Source: Odobenus rosmarus divergens (Eukaryota; Chordata; Mammalia; Carnivora; Odobenidae). From it: a stretch of DNA of 64,000 nt. Positions within the stretch are counted from its first letter, which is position 1. The number at the start of each line of letters is the position of its first letter. A program made the position numbers and the translations under genes. The DNA lies in the NCBI RefSeq assembly GCF_000321225.1, contig NW_004450287.1, forward strand, positions 587,907-651,906. Reading direction: 5' to 3'. A model generated the notes under the pieces. It saw nothing but the letters and a program-made list of their open reading frames with translations, searched no databases and had not been told where the DNA came from. Positions 11,130-23,200 of this stretch are shown here, in pieces.

Positions 11130-14100
11130 TAGTCCTTTGGAATCTTCTTACTAGGTATTTTTACATTTTTCATATGTGGATCTCCTTATTATCATAAAAG
11201 AATTACAGAGAAATCCAGACTTATAGACATGGATAAAAATGCAGAGCAGCACAAGAAGTTGCCTATATTAAAATAGAAAAATCTTATGGCAGTGAGATAA
11301 ATTGCTGTTATCCTTAGAGTGGCTAAGGGAGGTGAGGTTCTCTCGGTAAAAATTCATCCTGAAAGGACTGGGTTCTTGCCAAGAATGCTCAGATGGCTAC
11401 CTCTTTATTGAGTTGGAAAATTTTATATCAAAATAGACCCTTAAGGAGACCCAAAAGTAGGCTAAAACTCTTGATTTTCTTCCTCATCCATGTAATCTTC
11501 CTGAGGTTTCAAACTGGGAAGGCTCATCACCAAGGACTCCTTGCCGCAGAAGACTCCTTGCCACAGACTCCTTGACCAGAAGAATACAAAGCTGCCCAGC
11601 TCTTAATCACTACGCAATCCTGCTTCTCATTATACTGTGTAAGTAAACACACACAAAGACACCCACACACAAGGTGATTTTCACATGCCAGTCACTGCAA
11701 TCAGGACGTTTGCATACTATTTTCTTGTGTCACCATTATAAGTGAGGCAGAACTTCATTATATTTTGTTCTATTTTTATATCAAAATTTCCTAATTTCAG
11801 AAATACAAATCTGAGCTCTATTAAACTCCCTCTTTGCTAGTACATGAGATGGTTATATAATTGGGTAAAAAATTAGGCCTTTTAAAAGAATTAAAGATGA
11901 AATTGCCCAAAGGAATAAAAATCGATGAGAGTAAAGACCTCCCAAGGAAGAAACTTGTACATCCAAAGTCAGTAAATGAGAGTAATTGAAGGCACTGCAA
12001 AGATGAAGTTACAGAGGCAGTTTCTAACAAGATTAAGGAATAAATAGCCCTGCAAAAGGCTTTGCTGTAAACTTCAGAGAAAATAAATCTATAAATAATT
12101 TCATTTTCATGCCTGAAAGTGTATTTGGAAGAACAAGGTTGCCAAAATTCTATTAAAAAACAGATATAGACAACCTCCGATGATGAGTGATCGTAAAGTT
12201 CAGCTTTGTAGTTCTGAACAGTGATTGTAAAAAGCCATTATCCTCTCTCTCTCTCTCTCACCCACACACACATATAAACACACACACTCATGCACACAAA
12301 CTTACACACTGACACACAAAATGCAATTTGCATTTTTATTCATAACTTAATCACTGATCAGATGCCTGTCCCATCATGTTTTGTGCTTTCTTTCTATCCG
12401 CTTCTTCATTCACAGGGGCATGGGGTCTTGCAACCATGAACGTTAGGTAAGTTATCAACTTTAATATGTTTCAACATAAATATATCAAAAATTTCCCTTT
12501 AAGAGATGCCAATATGCCATGCTCACACAAAATATATACACAGTGGGAAATATTAATATGTGAGATTTACTGAAGGCCTACTATGTGCCAGGCCCTTTAT
12601 AATTCTATGTGTAACACTATGTCTGCACTTTAATTTGAGGAAACCAAGACACAGAGATGTTAAAAGGTATGCACAAGTTCCTAGAAATAGAAGTGATGAA
12701 GTTAGGATTTAAACCCTTTCTGCCTGACCCCAAGAGACCTTATTCTTTCAGTAACACCAATCTGTCCTGTAAGTACATGAGACTCAGCAAAAGGGAGCCC
12801 ACAATCTCTAGGAATCTTTGTGACTAGAAAAAGTCACATAAAATGTTTAAGAATATCAAAACAAACAGAGTTGGAGAGAGAAGAAAAGTAAAGATCATAG
12901 ACTACCCAAGACATATTCATCTATGAAATAATTGTTTGTCTTTAAACAGAAGTCACAAAAAAGTTACATTAGGTTATTATTTGAACACACATAAAGAGCA
13001 ATCTTTAAAATGTCTACACAGACTTCGAAAAATGCTAAATTGTGTGGGCATCTTTTGAGACAACCAACGACTTCCTACTATGCGAGTTGATACGTGCAAG
13101 GCACTAAGGGCAGCGCATGGCTTATAGTAAATGCTATACAAGTGTTTGGTGCTGTTGTTGTTGTCTCTGATGATCTCCCCCTTCCCTCATCTTTCTCCTC
13201 CCCCTCCTCTAAAAATTGCCTCACTGCCATCTTTGGTAATGGACTCTTGCAGCCATCACCTTTCCTCCTCCTTGGCCGCAGATGGTTGAATCGGTAGTAG
13301 AAATCTGATTCAAACCATTCAGATTTCCTCTCCCAGGAATTTATTTGGTGATTGCACATCATCTCTGTTAGCATCAAGCTGAGTGGACAGTTAGGGGTCA
13401 GGGAAGGCCATTTTATAGTATGCACAAGTAAGTCAACCTGCTAAGAGAGAGGAAAATGAAGAAGCCGAGAGAGAAAAACAGCAGAGATACCTTGTGGACC
13501 CAGAGGGAGGAAGACAGAGAGAGTGAGGATGCAGTGGGTTGGAACGGATTTCCATTCCTGGCTCCAGCTCTTTGTGAGCTCTGACTTCACTTCCTCTCAC
13601 TAGGTTGGTGTTTTCTTTCAACATATTCCCATTTTTGCTTAAGTTAATTTGAATGGATTTTGATAAGTGGTAAAAGTGATTGCCAATTATAACAAAAATG
13701 CAGTCCAAAATAAAAGGTGACTAAGAAAATTTGAGGAAAAAACTCAAGATCCACATTCTAATTTACTTATTTTAGGAGAAAACACAAGGGTGACTTCAGA
13801 TTGAAGTTGTTCTTATAATGTTCTTGATAGGAATAATTCTACTTTGAAATCCATTGAGTATACTCTAGCAGTTTGAGAGTTAGACCTGTATACTTCTTTA
13901 ATGGCTTTCTGGAACATTTTCCTGTAAGCAGTGCTACTACAATGCACAAAATTGTATCTTGGTGGACTGAAAGGATTAAAGAGATTCTTTTATTAACCAA
14001 CTTTCTACTAAGAAATGACTTGGGTATTGGCCAAAAGAGAGGATTCTAACAAAGACTGCAATACCTGGATACTGTTGACACAACAGTGGGAAGTATTAAT

Positions 14101-17100
14101 ATAAGTTTTAGAGCAATCAGGTCTTTAGGAAAGCATATGTAAACTGGAAAAGAAATAAAATATCTTCTACTTCTTCCAGAGTTACTAATATTTCTTTGGT
14201 GTCAATACTGATAATTCAAAAAGAAATGTGAGCCTACCTCCAAGCATGTCCATGTAGGTATTCTGCTTCCTTGGACTTTATTTCCCTCACAAGCCATTAT
14301 TTGCTTACATGGAGCTCTTCTCAAGAAATATGCCTGAATCAAAAATGGACTGACAGCTCTATTTCCCCCAGTTTTATGTTAAATGCAATTGTCTGACTCA
14401 CACATCCTGTGAGTCTGGTGTAGCTGAAATTCTTGTCTCTTGAGAATTGCTTCTTATGACTGGTTTCAGATTTGAAGTGTGAAACCATGTTCTTGTGCTA
14501 TGGCTATAAAATGGTGAGACTGATTTCTATGATGAGTTTACAATAAAAATCATCTTTTCCCATTTTACGCACACATGCACACACACCATCCTGATTTACA
14601 CACAATTCTTGCATCCTGAGAGCCAGGCTGCAGAAGTTCTTCTTTCCACCTCACCGTCAGTAAAGATTTTCTGCCCTCCCTTCCTTCCATATCTGTACAC
14701 CTGTCCTGCCAGTCCACCACCACCTCCTGTGCCTCTCCAAGATCCCCTTCCTGGAACCTCTACTCCCAACCTCTGGGGTGATCTTGTCAGCCCTCCATCC
14801 AGGCCTGCTAGAGACCACTTCCCAAATTGTGGAAACTGAATTAGTGACCCGATGTAAGGTCTCCACTCATACTTCTGTGTATTCAGGAAAGGAGAGAGGA
14901 AAGATAAGTTATAGATAACCCCAGTTAGAATTCTGAATGTATCCTCAAGTGTAAGCAATAATATAAATAACATTATATCTTTAATGTAATTGGTATCATT
15001 CTTCAGTTCTTTTTATTCATTTATCCATTTACTTATTCAATGAAATATTTTTTGTTGTTGTCTACTATATTTCAGGCACCATTTATGAGTCTGGGAGAAT
15101 GGCCGTAACAGATAAAATTATGGGTTTTTTTATGGATTGGTGTTAATACATAAATATGATGAATAATTAGCAATGATCCTATAGGAAATTGTTCATAATT
15201 CATAATAATCTTACATACCACAATAATCCCATCAGTTGAAGAATTCCTATATATGTCTATATCTATACATGTATAAATACTAATTTCTTAGTCAAAATCT
15301 TAAAAGTTTATTTATTAATTCAGAGACATATAGCTAAGTAAATAGACATACTTAGTATCCACATACTATACCCCAGGAATTGGTATCCAGGCCTCAAATC
15401 ACTGGTAGTGACCTCTTTTCATTATTCCCCAAAATATCACATCAAATCTCTAACATATATTTTAAGTCTAAAATAAAGTTTCAATTCCAAAACATTGTTT
15501 AGGTTTCCACATAGGTAAAGCATAGTTGCTAAGGACATGTGCTTTGGAATCAGACCTACGTCCAAATCTTAGTAGTTTTGTCACTTTGCTCAAGTTATTA
15601 AACTCTCTTAGCCCTCAGATTTCAGAGCTCTAATGAAGATAATAGTACATATCATATAAGGCTGACATGAGGATTAAATTAAATTAAGTACTGTATATAT
15701 TAAGCCCACCATGCCTAGTACAAGGTAAGTACTCAAAAACTTATACTTATTGATATGAAATGGTTATACTTCATCTATTTGATAAGCCAAACATCAAAAA
15801 GAATTATTTGACTTGGAAGCTCTTGAGAAACAATAGATTACCATGTCCTCTTCTGATGAGAGTCTATTTGGAAGCTGGAAGTACACAGATCCTATTTTGT
15901 AGCTAGGTGGCCAATTTTATTTTTCTTTCCATCTCTGATTTTTATGATTTTATCATGCCTCATGATATGTGTTCCAATATTCTCCTCAACCATGCTTTAA
16001 GGAAGCAAATATAGTAATTCCATGAATACAAATACCACCTCAACCTGGAAAGTCATGTGAACACTCCAACCAAACTCCAAAAGAACAGCTGAGGGTGATT
16101 TTTTTAAATTACATCTCTGAATCCATCTGACCAAACCTAGGGGGCAGATATGGATCCAAATGATGTATGAACAGGCAGGTAACAATTCTCCATAAATAAT
16201 TTCCTTGCAGGACTTAGAAATGACAGTGATTGAGAAATAACATGCTCTTTCTCACATGAGCTATTAGCTCAGACATCTCTTTAACATCCCTTTTTTCTGC
16301 CTCTCTCCCCAGGGCAGCATTTCAATATATAAAGCTAGTCTGGAATGGGCATTTGCTCTGAAGGAGAAATACATTTATAAGCAGCTCTTCTTGAACAGCT
16401 TTTCCTGAACAGCTCTTCCTGAACAGGAAACAGCTCACATGCCTTTGTCCCAGGCATCCATCCTCCAGTTAGTTTCCTCAGCATCTGACCAATAAGAAGT
16501 TCTTCCAATCATGCCAACGCTAGGCAGGAAGGAAGAAAATTTATCTTTAATTGGCCTTCTTAGTGGAGAATTAGAACTACCCTTTTCCCAGTAATAAAAA
16601 TCCTTCCAAAACCCAAGGGGCAGGGGTGTCAATTAAAAGTTTAAAACTTCAGGCAGAAAGCAAGTCCCCATGACCACATGGTTGAAAAATATACCATCTA
16701 ATCCAGCATTGCAGGCCCCAGGGATGAGGAGTCACCCAAGGCAGGAAACCTCTGCCCATGTGGGAAAATTCACAGATACGAAATAGAGAGAGAATTCAAA
16801 GTTTCTCTGTTTTCATAAAATACCCTAGCCTAAAACATCAAATGCAGAATTCCTCCTTCACCAGAACCTAAAGAATCCATTATCTGCATGCTCTGCCTTT
16901 CACACAAGTAATTTTCTTTCCTTATTTGCATCTACTCAACTGAATGTGCAGGTCTTCTAGCATGACTTTGAAAATAAAAATTAAAACAAAGAAGACTAAT
17001 AATAATCAAGGAATAGACATAAAATAAATATAATTGTTTTATCTTGCCTTGTTTTTTTTTTTTTACATCTTATTTTTGAAGAATCCAAGTCCACATATAT

Positions 17101-17559
17101 ATCTTTACAAATGCTGTCCATTGGTCAGTAACCTTTACATTGAAAATATATTAAAATGGTCTCTGTGTACCTGTCTCTCTCATTAGTCTATAAGTTCCTA
17201 GTTACAGAATCTACGCCTTATACATTTTTGTAGTATGGCATAGGATAGTGTCTTGGAAATTTTGTCTCTGTTTTTAACCTGTTTACATTTAGATAAGACC
17301 TAACATGAAATTTCTATAGCCAAATTCAAGGATGAGTTTGAGTTAACATTATTTGAAATGAAGGCAGTTTGTGTCTGTCAAATACTAAAGAGAGCATCTA
17401 GCTCTGGTACCAGAAATACTTGTATGAACTTTTGAGCTTTAAAAATATATTCTTTTATATGACAAAGACAGCATTGTAAATTAGTGAGGCAAAGATGGAC
17501 ATTTTTAAATGGCATTGGAATAAAGGATAGCCATTTGGAAAAAGAAAAGTGAATTTTCA
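11130..17559. other. Intergenic, AT-rich, scattered MIR copies
   Basis: No gene seen. MIR-like segments lie at about 12548-12745 (+, 'CTACTATGTGCCAGGCCC' and 'GGAAACCAAGACACAGAG') and 15525-15738 (-, 'TTTGGAATCAGACCTACG' ... 'GAGGATTAAAT'). A probable L2 end lies near 17170-17260. A CT/CA low-complexity tract is at about 12243-12320. Small open frames (13078-13425 minus, 14596-14973 minus) lack recognisable domains. Confidence 0.5.
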
Positions 17560-18620
17560 TTTCACACTGACTCCAAGGAGATCCGAGATCTAAAATATAA
17601 AAATTAAATTAAATGAAGGAAATTATACAATAGAGAAATAAAATAAGGGTAAATTTCTTTATAACTTGGAAGCTGGAAAAATATCCCTGATTCACAATTT
17701 AAAAACAATAAAAGGAATAATAAGTTTGACTAAACTAAAATTTTTAAAAAACTTGTATAAGAAAAAGTATCATAAACAAAGACAAAGGACAAACTAAGAA
17801 AAGATATTTATAATTAATATCATAGACAAAAGAATGATATATTTATGACATGAAGAGATCCTAAAAATTGAGGCAAAAAACCAACAACAACCAGATAGAA
17901 ACATGGGCAACCAGTGAATAAATAATAAACAGAAGAATGAACCATATAACAAGATGCTCAACGTCAACGATACATGAAAATTTTATTAAGATATCACTTC
18001 CAATTGGCAAACATCCAAAATTTTGACAATATATATTTTATTTTGTTGGAACAACCCCATGGGAGGTAAGAATACAAAGAGTTAACAGAGATAAAGGAGG
18101 ATGTGACAGTAACTAAAAGAACTTCTCATGCATTTTCTTTTTAACTCAACAATTCCACTTCTAAGTATCTGTCAAGAAATGGCAAAATTATGAAATATTT
18201 TATGTACAAAGTTATTCATTGCAAAATTATTTTTAAAAACCAGGGCGCCTGGGTGACTCACTCAGGTAAGCACCTGGCTCTTGGTTTTGGCTCAGGGGCA
18301 TGATCTCAGAATCCTGGGATCCAGCCCAGAGGAGCTCCATGCTCAATGGGGAGTCTGCTTGAGATTCTCCCCTCTCTGTCTGCACCTCCCCCCTCTCTAA
18401 AATAAGTAAATAAATCTTTAAAACATTTATTTTTAAAACAAAAAGTGGAAACAACTCAAATGCTGATTAAATTAATTATGGTAAATTAACTAGTATATAA
18501 TCATAAAAAGGACTGAGGAAGATTGCTATACACTGATATAAAATGATCTCCAAAATATATAAAGTGGAAAAAATGCAAAAGAGCATATATATTATGCTAT
18601 CTTTTGTATAAGAAAAGAAT
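17560..18620 (+). repeat. Old L1 3' segment (+), interrupted by a SINE
   Basis: Sense-strand decayed L1 ORF2/3' region, with the typical L1 landmarks 'AACAATTCCACTTCTAAGTATC' (shortened) and 'GTGGAAACAACTCAAATG' flanking the SINE at 18243. It is highly diverged and has no intact frame. Confidence 0.75.
18243..18424 (+). repeat. CAN SINE (older subfamily)
   Basis: Head 'GGGCGCCTGGGTGACTCA', internal 'GGGGAGTCTGCTTGAGATTC', tail 'AAATAAATCTTT'. Flanking duplication: ATTATTTTTAAAAAC before and ATTTATTTTTAAAAC after. It is inserted into the old L1 above. Confidence 0.93.
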
Positions 18621-20536
18621 TTGCATTTATTTGGCAAATTACATTTGTAAAAAGGATTTTTTGTGCTAAACTTGCACTGATCACAACTTGTTACAAAAAA
18701 ATGGGTAGCTGTAGAAAAAAAAGATGGGAGAGGATGGAATGCGTTGGAATGAAGCAAGAGCCCTAAAATATGAAAACAAAAAGAAAAAACAAACTTAATT
18801 GTATATTCAGTTAGAGACATAAGTACACAAACACAAAAAATTGTTTTTCCACATAGTGTTTTGACTTTTCGTACCTAGTGGAATAGGATATATTTCATAG
18901 ACAAATAGAATTCAAAAGAAATCTTAGCAGTAGCCTATTTGTTGGTAATAATATTGGTAAGTTTATTTTGCCATTTTATATATATATGCAAATATGTAAT
19001 TAAGTTTAATAGTATTATATAGTAAAATACTCCATGTAAAAGTACAAAATCAAAAATTTGACTTAAATATTTTAATGTTAAATATGAATTTGAAATATTA
19101 TAAATTCATTGATTTTTTTTCTCCTTTGAAAAAATACAAGTGCCCTAGTTCTGTCCACTGAAGAGACCAAAAAGTCATGATAACCAAATAGTACTGAGCA
19201 CAACTAGCATTATGGTTTCCAAATGCCATTTCCTTCTAAAAGGATTCAGGGACTTCAGAGGAAAACCTGATTCTAAATGTGGATATGTAAATATACAAGA
19301 TGAACATTTTGCTGTGTCAAGGAGGAAGGAAATTGTCAAAGTCAAAGGGTCATTTCCAAAGGCCACAGAAGCCAACATGAAGGGGTGCCTATTGGCCAAA
19401 CTTGAAATGATTTGAGTGTCAAATACAATAACGAATGTAATTGTCTAAAACATTTAATATAGATGTATTTTAAATGAGTAAATAATAACAAGAAAGAAAG
19501 CAAATCTATTTAATAGACAACATTTTAAAAATCCTTACTTCAAAAAATATCAATTAAAATGATGAAATTCAGTGTCCATCTGCCTTTACTAACTATATTT
19601 CAGAGATCCAACATCATTCTTCTTAATAAGAGAAAGTTCTTAAAAAGAGAATGGTGTGAATGAATTTATGGGATTGTAACATAGAATTCTTAAAGACCCA
19701 TTTTATAACCTGAAATGAAATAATTGATTCAAACCTCGTCAATAGATGCAATCATTACATGACAGGGGCCTTTACAATGGAGGGAGGGATCAGGCTGCTA
19801 CCATCCAAAGCCCCCTGATCATTCGTGGCCTCACAAAAATTTAGACAATGCATGAACCTTAATGTATTGTGATATAAGGTACCCTGTGCCACCTGTGAGA
19901 GATTCTTACCAAAGAATTTAAGGGAATTACAATGAAGAGAATAAGGCACATCTACCTTAACTAAGATGGAGACACCAAAAGCATTACCCGTAGCCATTAC
20001 CCAGAAGTTTATATACCACACACATTCCACAGTCATAAGGGGTTTTTGAAAATAGCTGAAAATGCCCTCCTCCCTGATTACTGTCAGTCAGCTCCAGGAC
20101 AGGTAGCTCTCTCTGAGATCTGCAATCAAGCAGAAGGAAAGGAATAATAAAAAAGCACAAATCAATGAAATATGAAACAAGATACAATAGAAAAAAATCA
20201 ATGAAACCAACAGTCAGAAGGATCCAGAAAAAAAGAGCAAAGATACAAATTACCAATGTCAGGAATGAAAAAGAACACTTAAATAGAAATCTGAGTAGAC
20301 ATTACAAAAATAAGAGGGAATTAATGAACATTTGCATTACTTGAAAAACAGAGAACTCTATTTGCATGATACTTGTACAAACACACTAAAGAGGGGATGC
20401 AAATGAAATGGGATTCATAGCTTCTGGCATGTCTGAAGATTCAGTACCTCCCAAGAAATCTGAACTTTTCTGGGTGCCTGACTTTTTCTCCTTTCTTCAG
20501 AAAAGAAATAAGAATCCCATAGAAATACACAAAATG
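18621..20536. other. Intergenic, AT-rich, nothing recognised
   Basis: Very AT-rich sequence with short T and A runs and no recognisable gene. The minus-strand open frames 19984-20256 and 20415-20765 are low-complexity, and the second overlaps the L1 tail. I see no support for coding. Confidence 0.45.
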
Positions 20537-20832
20537 TTAAGAAAAAAAAAAAAGAAGAAGAAGAAGATAGCAGGAGGGGAAGAATGAAGGGGGGTAAGTC
20601 AGAGGGGGAGACGAACCAGTAGAGACGATGGACTCTGAAAAACAGACCGAGGGTTCTAGAGGGGAGGGGGGTGGGGGGATGGGTTAGCCTGGTGATGGGT
20701 GTTGAGGGGGGCACGTTCTGCGTGGAGCACTGGCTGTTATGCAGAAACAATGAATCATGGAACACTACATCAAAAACTAATGATGTAATGTATGGTGATT
20801 AACATAACAATAAAAAATTATTTAAAAAAAAA
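20537..20832 (+). mobile_element. Young 5'-truncated carnivore L1 tail
   Basis: About 296 bp of L1 3' UTR. It starts in an A-rich/GAA tract, contains the carnivore L1 landmarks 'GAGACGATGGACTCTGAAAA' and 'GATGTAATGTATGGTGATTA', and ends in poly(A). It is flanked by a perfect 16-bp target-site duplication, AGAAATACACAAAATG, at 20521-20536 and 20833-20848. The perfect duplication and intact 3' end point to a fairly recent insertion by target-primed reverse transcription. Confidence 0.95.
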
Positions 20833-20982
20833 AGAAATACACAAAATGAGCCAAATCAAGATGTAAAAAGAGCTTTTCATGTGAAAAACAAAATATTAAT
20901 AAAATTTCAAATTGGGACCATAGCTTGACTTGGAGAAGTCCTACTGAAAAAATACTACTGAAAATAGCACATGATGAAGAAG

Positions 20983-21200
20983 GAAGGAGAGCCTGGGTGG
21001 CTAGGTGGTTAAGCAACCAACTCTTGGCTTCCGCTGACCATGTCAGGGTGGTGAGATTAAGCCCCATGTCTGAATCACTGGGGAGTCCACTTGAAGATTC
21101 TCTCCCTCTGCCCCTCCCTCCATTCACTCTTGCACACACACACACACTCTCTCTCTAAAGTAAATAAATCTTTAAATAAATAAACAAACAAACCAAACCA
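20983..21200 (+). repeat. CAN SINE (older copy)
   Basis: Head 'GAGAGCCTGGGTGGCTAGG', an internal (CA)n stretch before the CT-rich part, and an AAATAAATCTTTAAATAAATAAAC-type tail. It is more diverged than the young copies. Confidence 0.88.
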
Positions 21201-21307
21201 AACCCAGAACCTTCATTGATCTATTAGCCTAAAAGCCCTGAGGAGGTAAATTGAATTAATAATATTTTTAACTTTTTACATTTTTATTTTTTTAAAAATC
21301 AAATTTA

Positions 21308-21530
21308 GGGATGCCTGGGTAGCTCAGTGGATTGGGCTCTCATTCTTGATTTCGACTCAGGTCATGATCTCAGGGTTTGAGATGGAGCCCTGCATTGGGC
21401 TCCAAGTTCAGTGGGGAGTCTGCTGGAGATTCTCTCTCTCTCCTTCCCCATGTCCCCATGTCCCTCCCCCCCACCCACTCACTTGCACTTTCTCTTTATC
21501 AATAAATAAATCTTTAAAAAAAATAATAAT
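21308..21530 (+). repeat. CAN SINE
   Basis: Head 'GGGATGCCTGGGTAGCTCAG', C-rich middle, and tail 'AATAAATAAATCTTTAAAAA'. An imperfect flanking duplication (TAAAAATCAAATTTA before, TAAAAATCCATATTTA after) marks the boundaries. No further CAN SINE is seen until 41130. Confidence 0.92.
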
Positions 21531-21599
21531 AAATAAGTAAAAATCCATATTTACAGGAAAGTCCCAAGAACTGTTAACTCCTCTATGCCCTTCACCTAC

Positions 21600-23200
21600 A
21601 TTCACTAATTGTTAACATTTTACACATTTGCTTTATATCACCCTCCTTTCTCTCTCTCTTTATATATATTATACATACTCATAAAATAATAAAATAATTA
21701 TTATTAATAATGCTATACCATTTGAAAGTTGGTTACAGATATTATGACCCTTTATTTTTATTTTTTTATTTTTGATCCTTTATTTTTGAATACTCCCATG
21801 TTTATCTTTCAAGAATATATTCTCTTACATAAACTCGGTACAGTCATCAAATTCATAAAAATCAACATTGATATAATGTCACAATATAATATACTGTAAT
21901 GCTATCACATACATCCTTTATATAATTTTGTTCTTGATCTAGAATCCATTCCAGAATCATCCATTGCAATTAGTTGTTATGTCTTTTTAATAGTTACTCA
22001 TCTGTCTTTGCCTTTATGACATTGATATTTTTTAAGAATACAAGTGAGTTGAGTTACACACTCTCCATCAATATGGGCTTTTTGATGTTTTGTCACAATT
22101 AATTTTTGTATGTTTGGCAGGAATGCCAAGTAACTGATGTTATGTCCTCCGTGTACCACATCTAGAGGCACATGATGTTTCTTTATCACATTACTAGTGA
22201 TGTTAACTTCAATTGCTTGGCTCAGTTGGCTTCCACAAGGTTTTGAGGTTCCATGTAAAATCATCAATATTTCCTCTGTAATTAAAAAGTAATCTGTGAG
22301 GAAATACTCTGAGACAGTTTAATTATCTCTTCCCCGTCAAACTTTTACCTAGTAGTTTTAGCATTTATTAATGATTCTTGCCTAAGTCAGTGATCACTAT
22401 GGCAGTTGCAGAATGGTGATTTTTTTCCAACTCTATCTTTCCTTCTACATTTATTGTATAAAATTCGATAAAGAAGAGCTTTTCCTTCTCACCCATTTAT
22501 TTATTTATCATCAGTAGAGACCCAGGAATTCTATTTTGTATAATGAATTCTTAGCCATTGCTGCTATATTTTTATTAATACTTAGATTATCCCAGATTTG
22601 GCCATTAAGATTCCTTCAAGCTGGCTCCTGTGCCCTTTTTATAATATCCATTAGTTTTTAGAACTTCCTCCCTTTTTGACTCAATAACGTGCTTCAGACT
22701 CATCTTGAATTTTCTGTCCCAGCCCTGGAATCAGCCAAGTCTCTAAGCTATTCAGAAACGATTACATGGTTTGTTTAATTCTACCTAGAGTGTTTGTTCT
22801 CATATCAATAAGTTCATGTCTCCTCAATATACACTCTCAAAGAATCTTTTTCCTATGTAATTAGATGGCTTTCTCATGCTAACTACATAAAAATGTGGTA
22901 TATACTTTGACAAGATCATCCTGCCCTAGCTCCTTTTAGTGGAGAATGGTATTTCAAAACCGAACTCTGGGTGCTAGCTGTTCTCATTATACCAGAGTAT
23001 CATTGCTTCTAAGTGCACTGAGTCGATAAAACTAAGACGCACAGACTTTTATTATACATACGGTATATTTTAAATCATGAATTAAGGAATGCATATATAT
23101 TTTTATACTGTGAATTTTTCTATGTTTAATTCTAATCTAATACCACAATATTCTTTTCCACCTTCCCAAATTTCTTGTTTGTGTCTCTCTCCTGCCACAG
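21600..23200. repeat. Ancient L1 (L1M-type) non-coding region
   Basis: The order of landmarks resembles a widespread ancient mammalian L1 3' region: 'TTAACATTTTACACATTTGC', 'TTGCAATTAGTTGTTATGTC', 'GTGATGTTAACTTCAATTGC', 'CCCAGCCCTGGAATCAGCCA' and 'GTGGAGAATGGTATTTCAAA'. It is heavily diverged, and I leave the orientation open. Confidence 0.65.
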
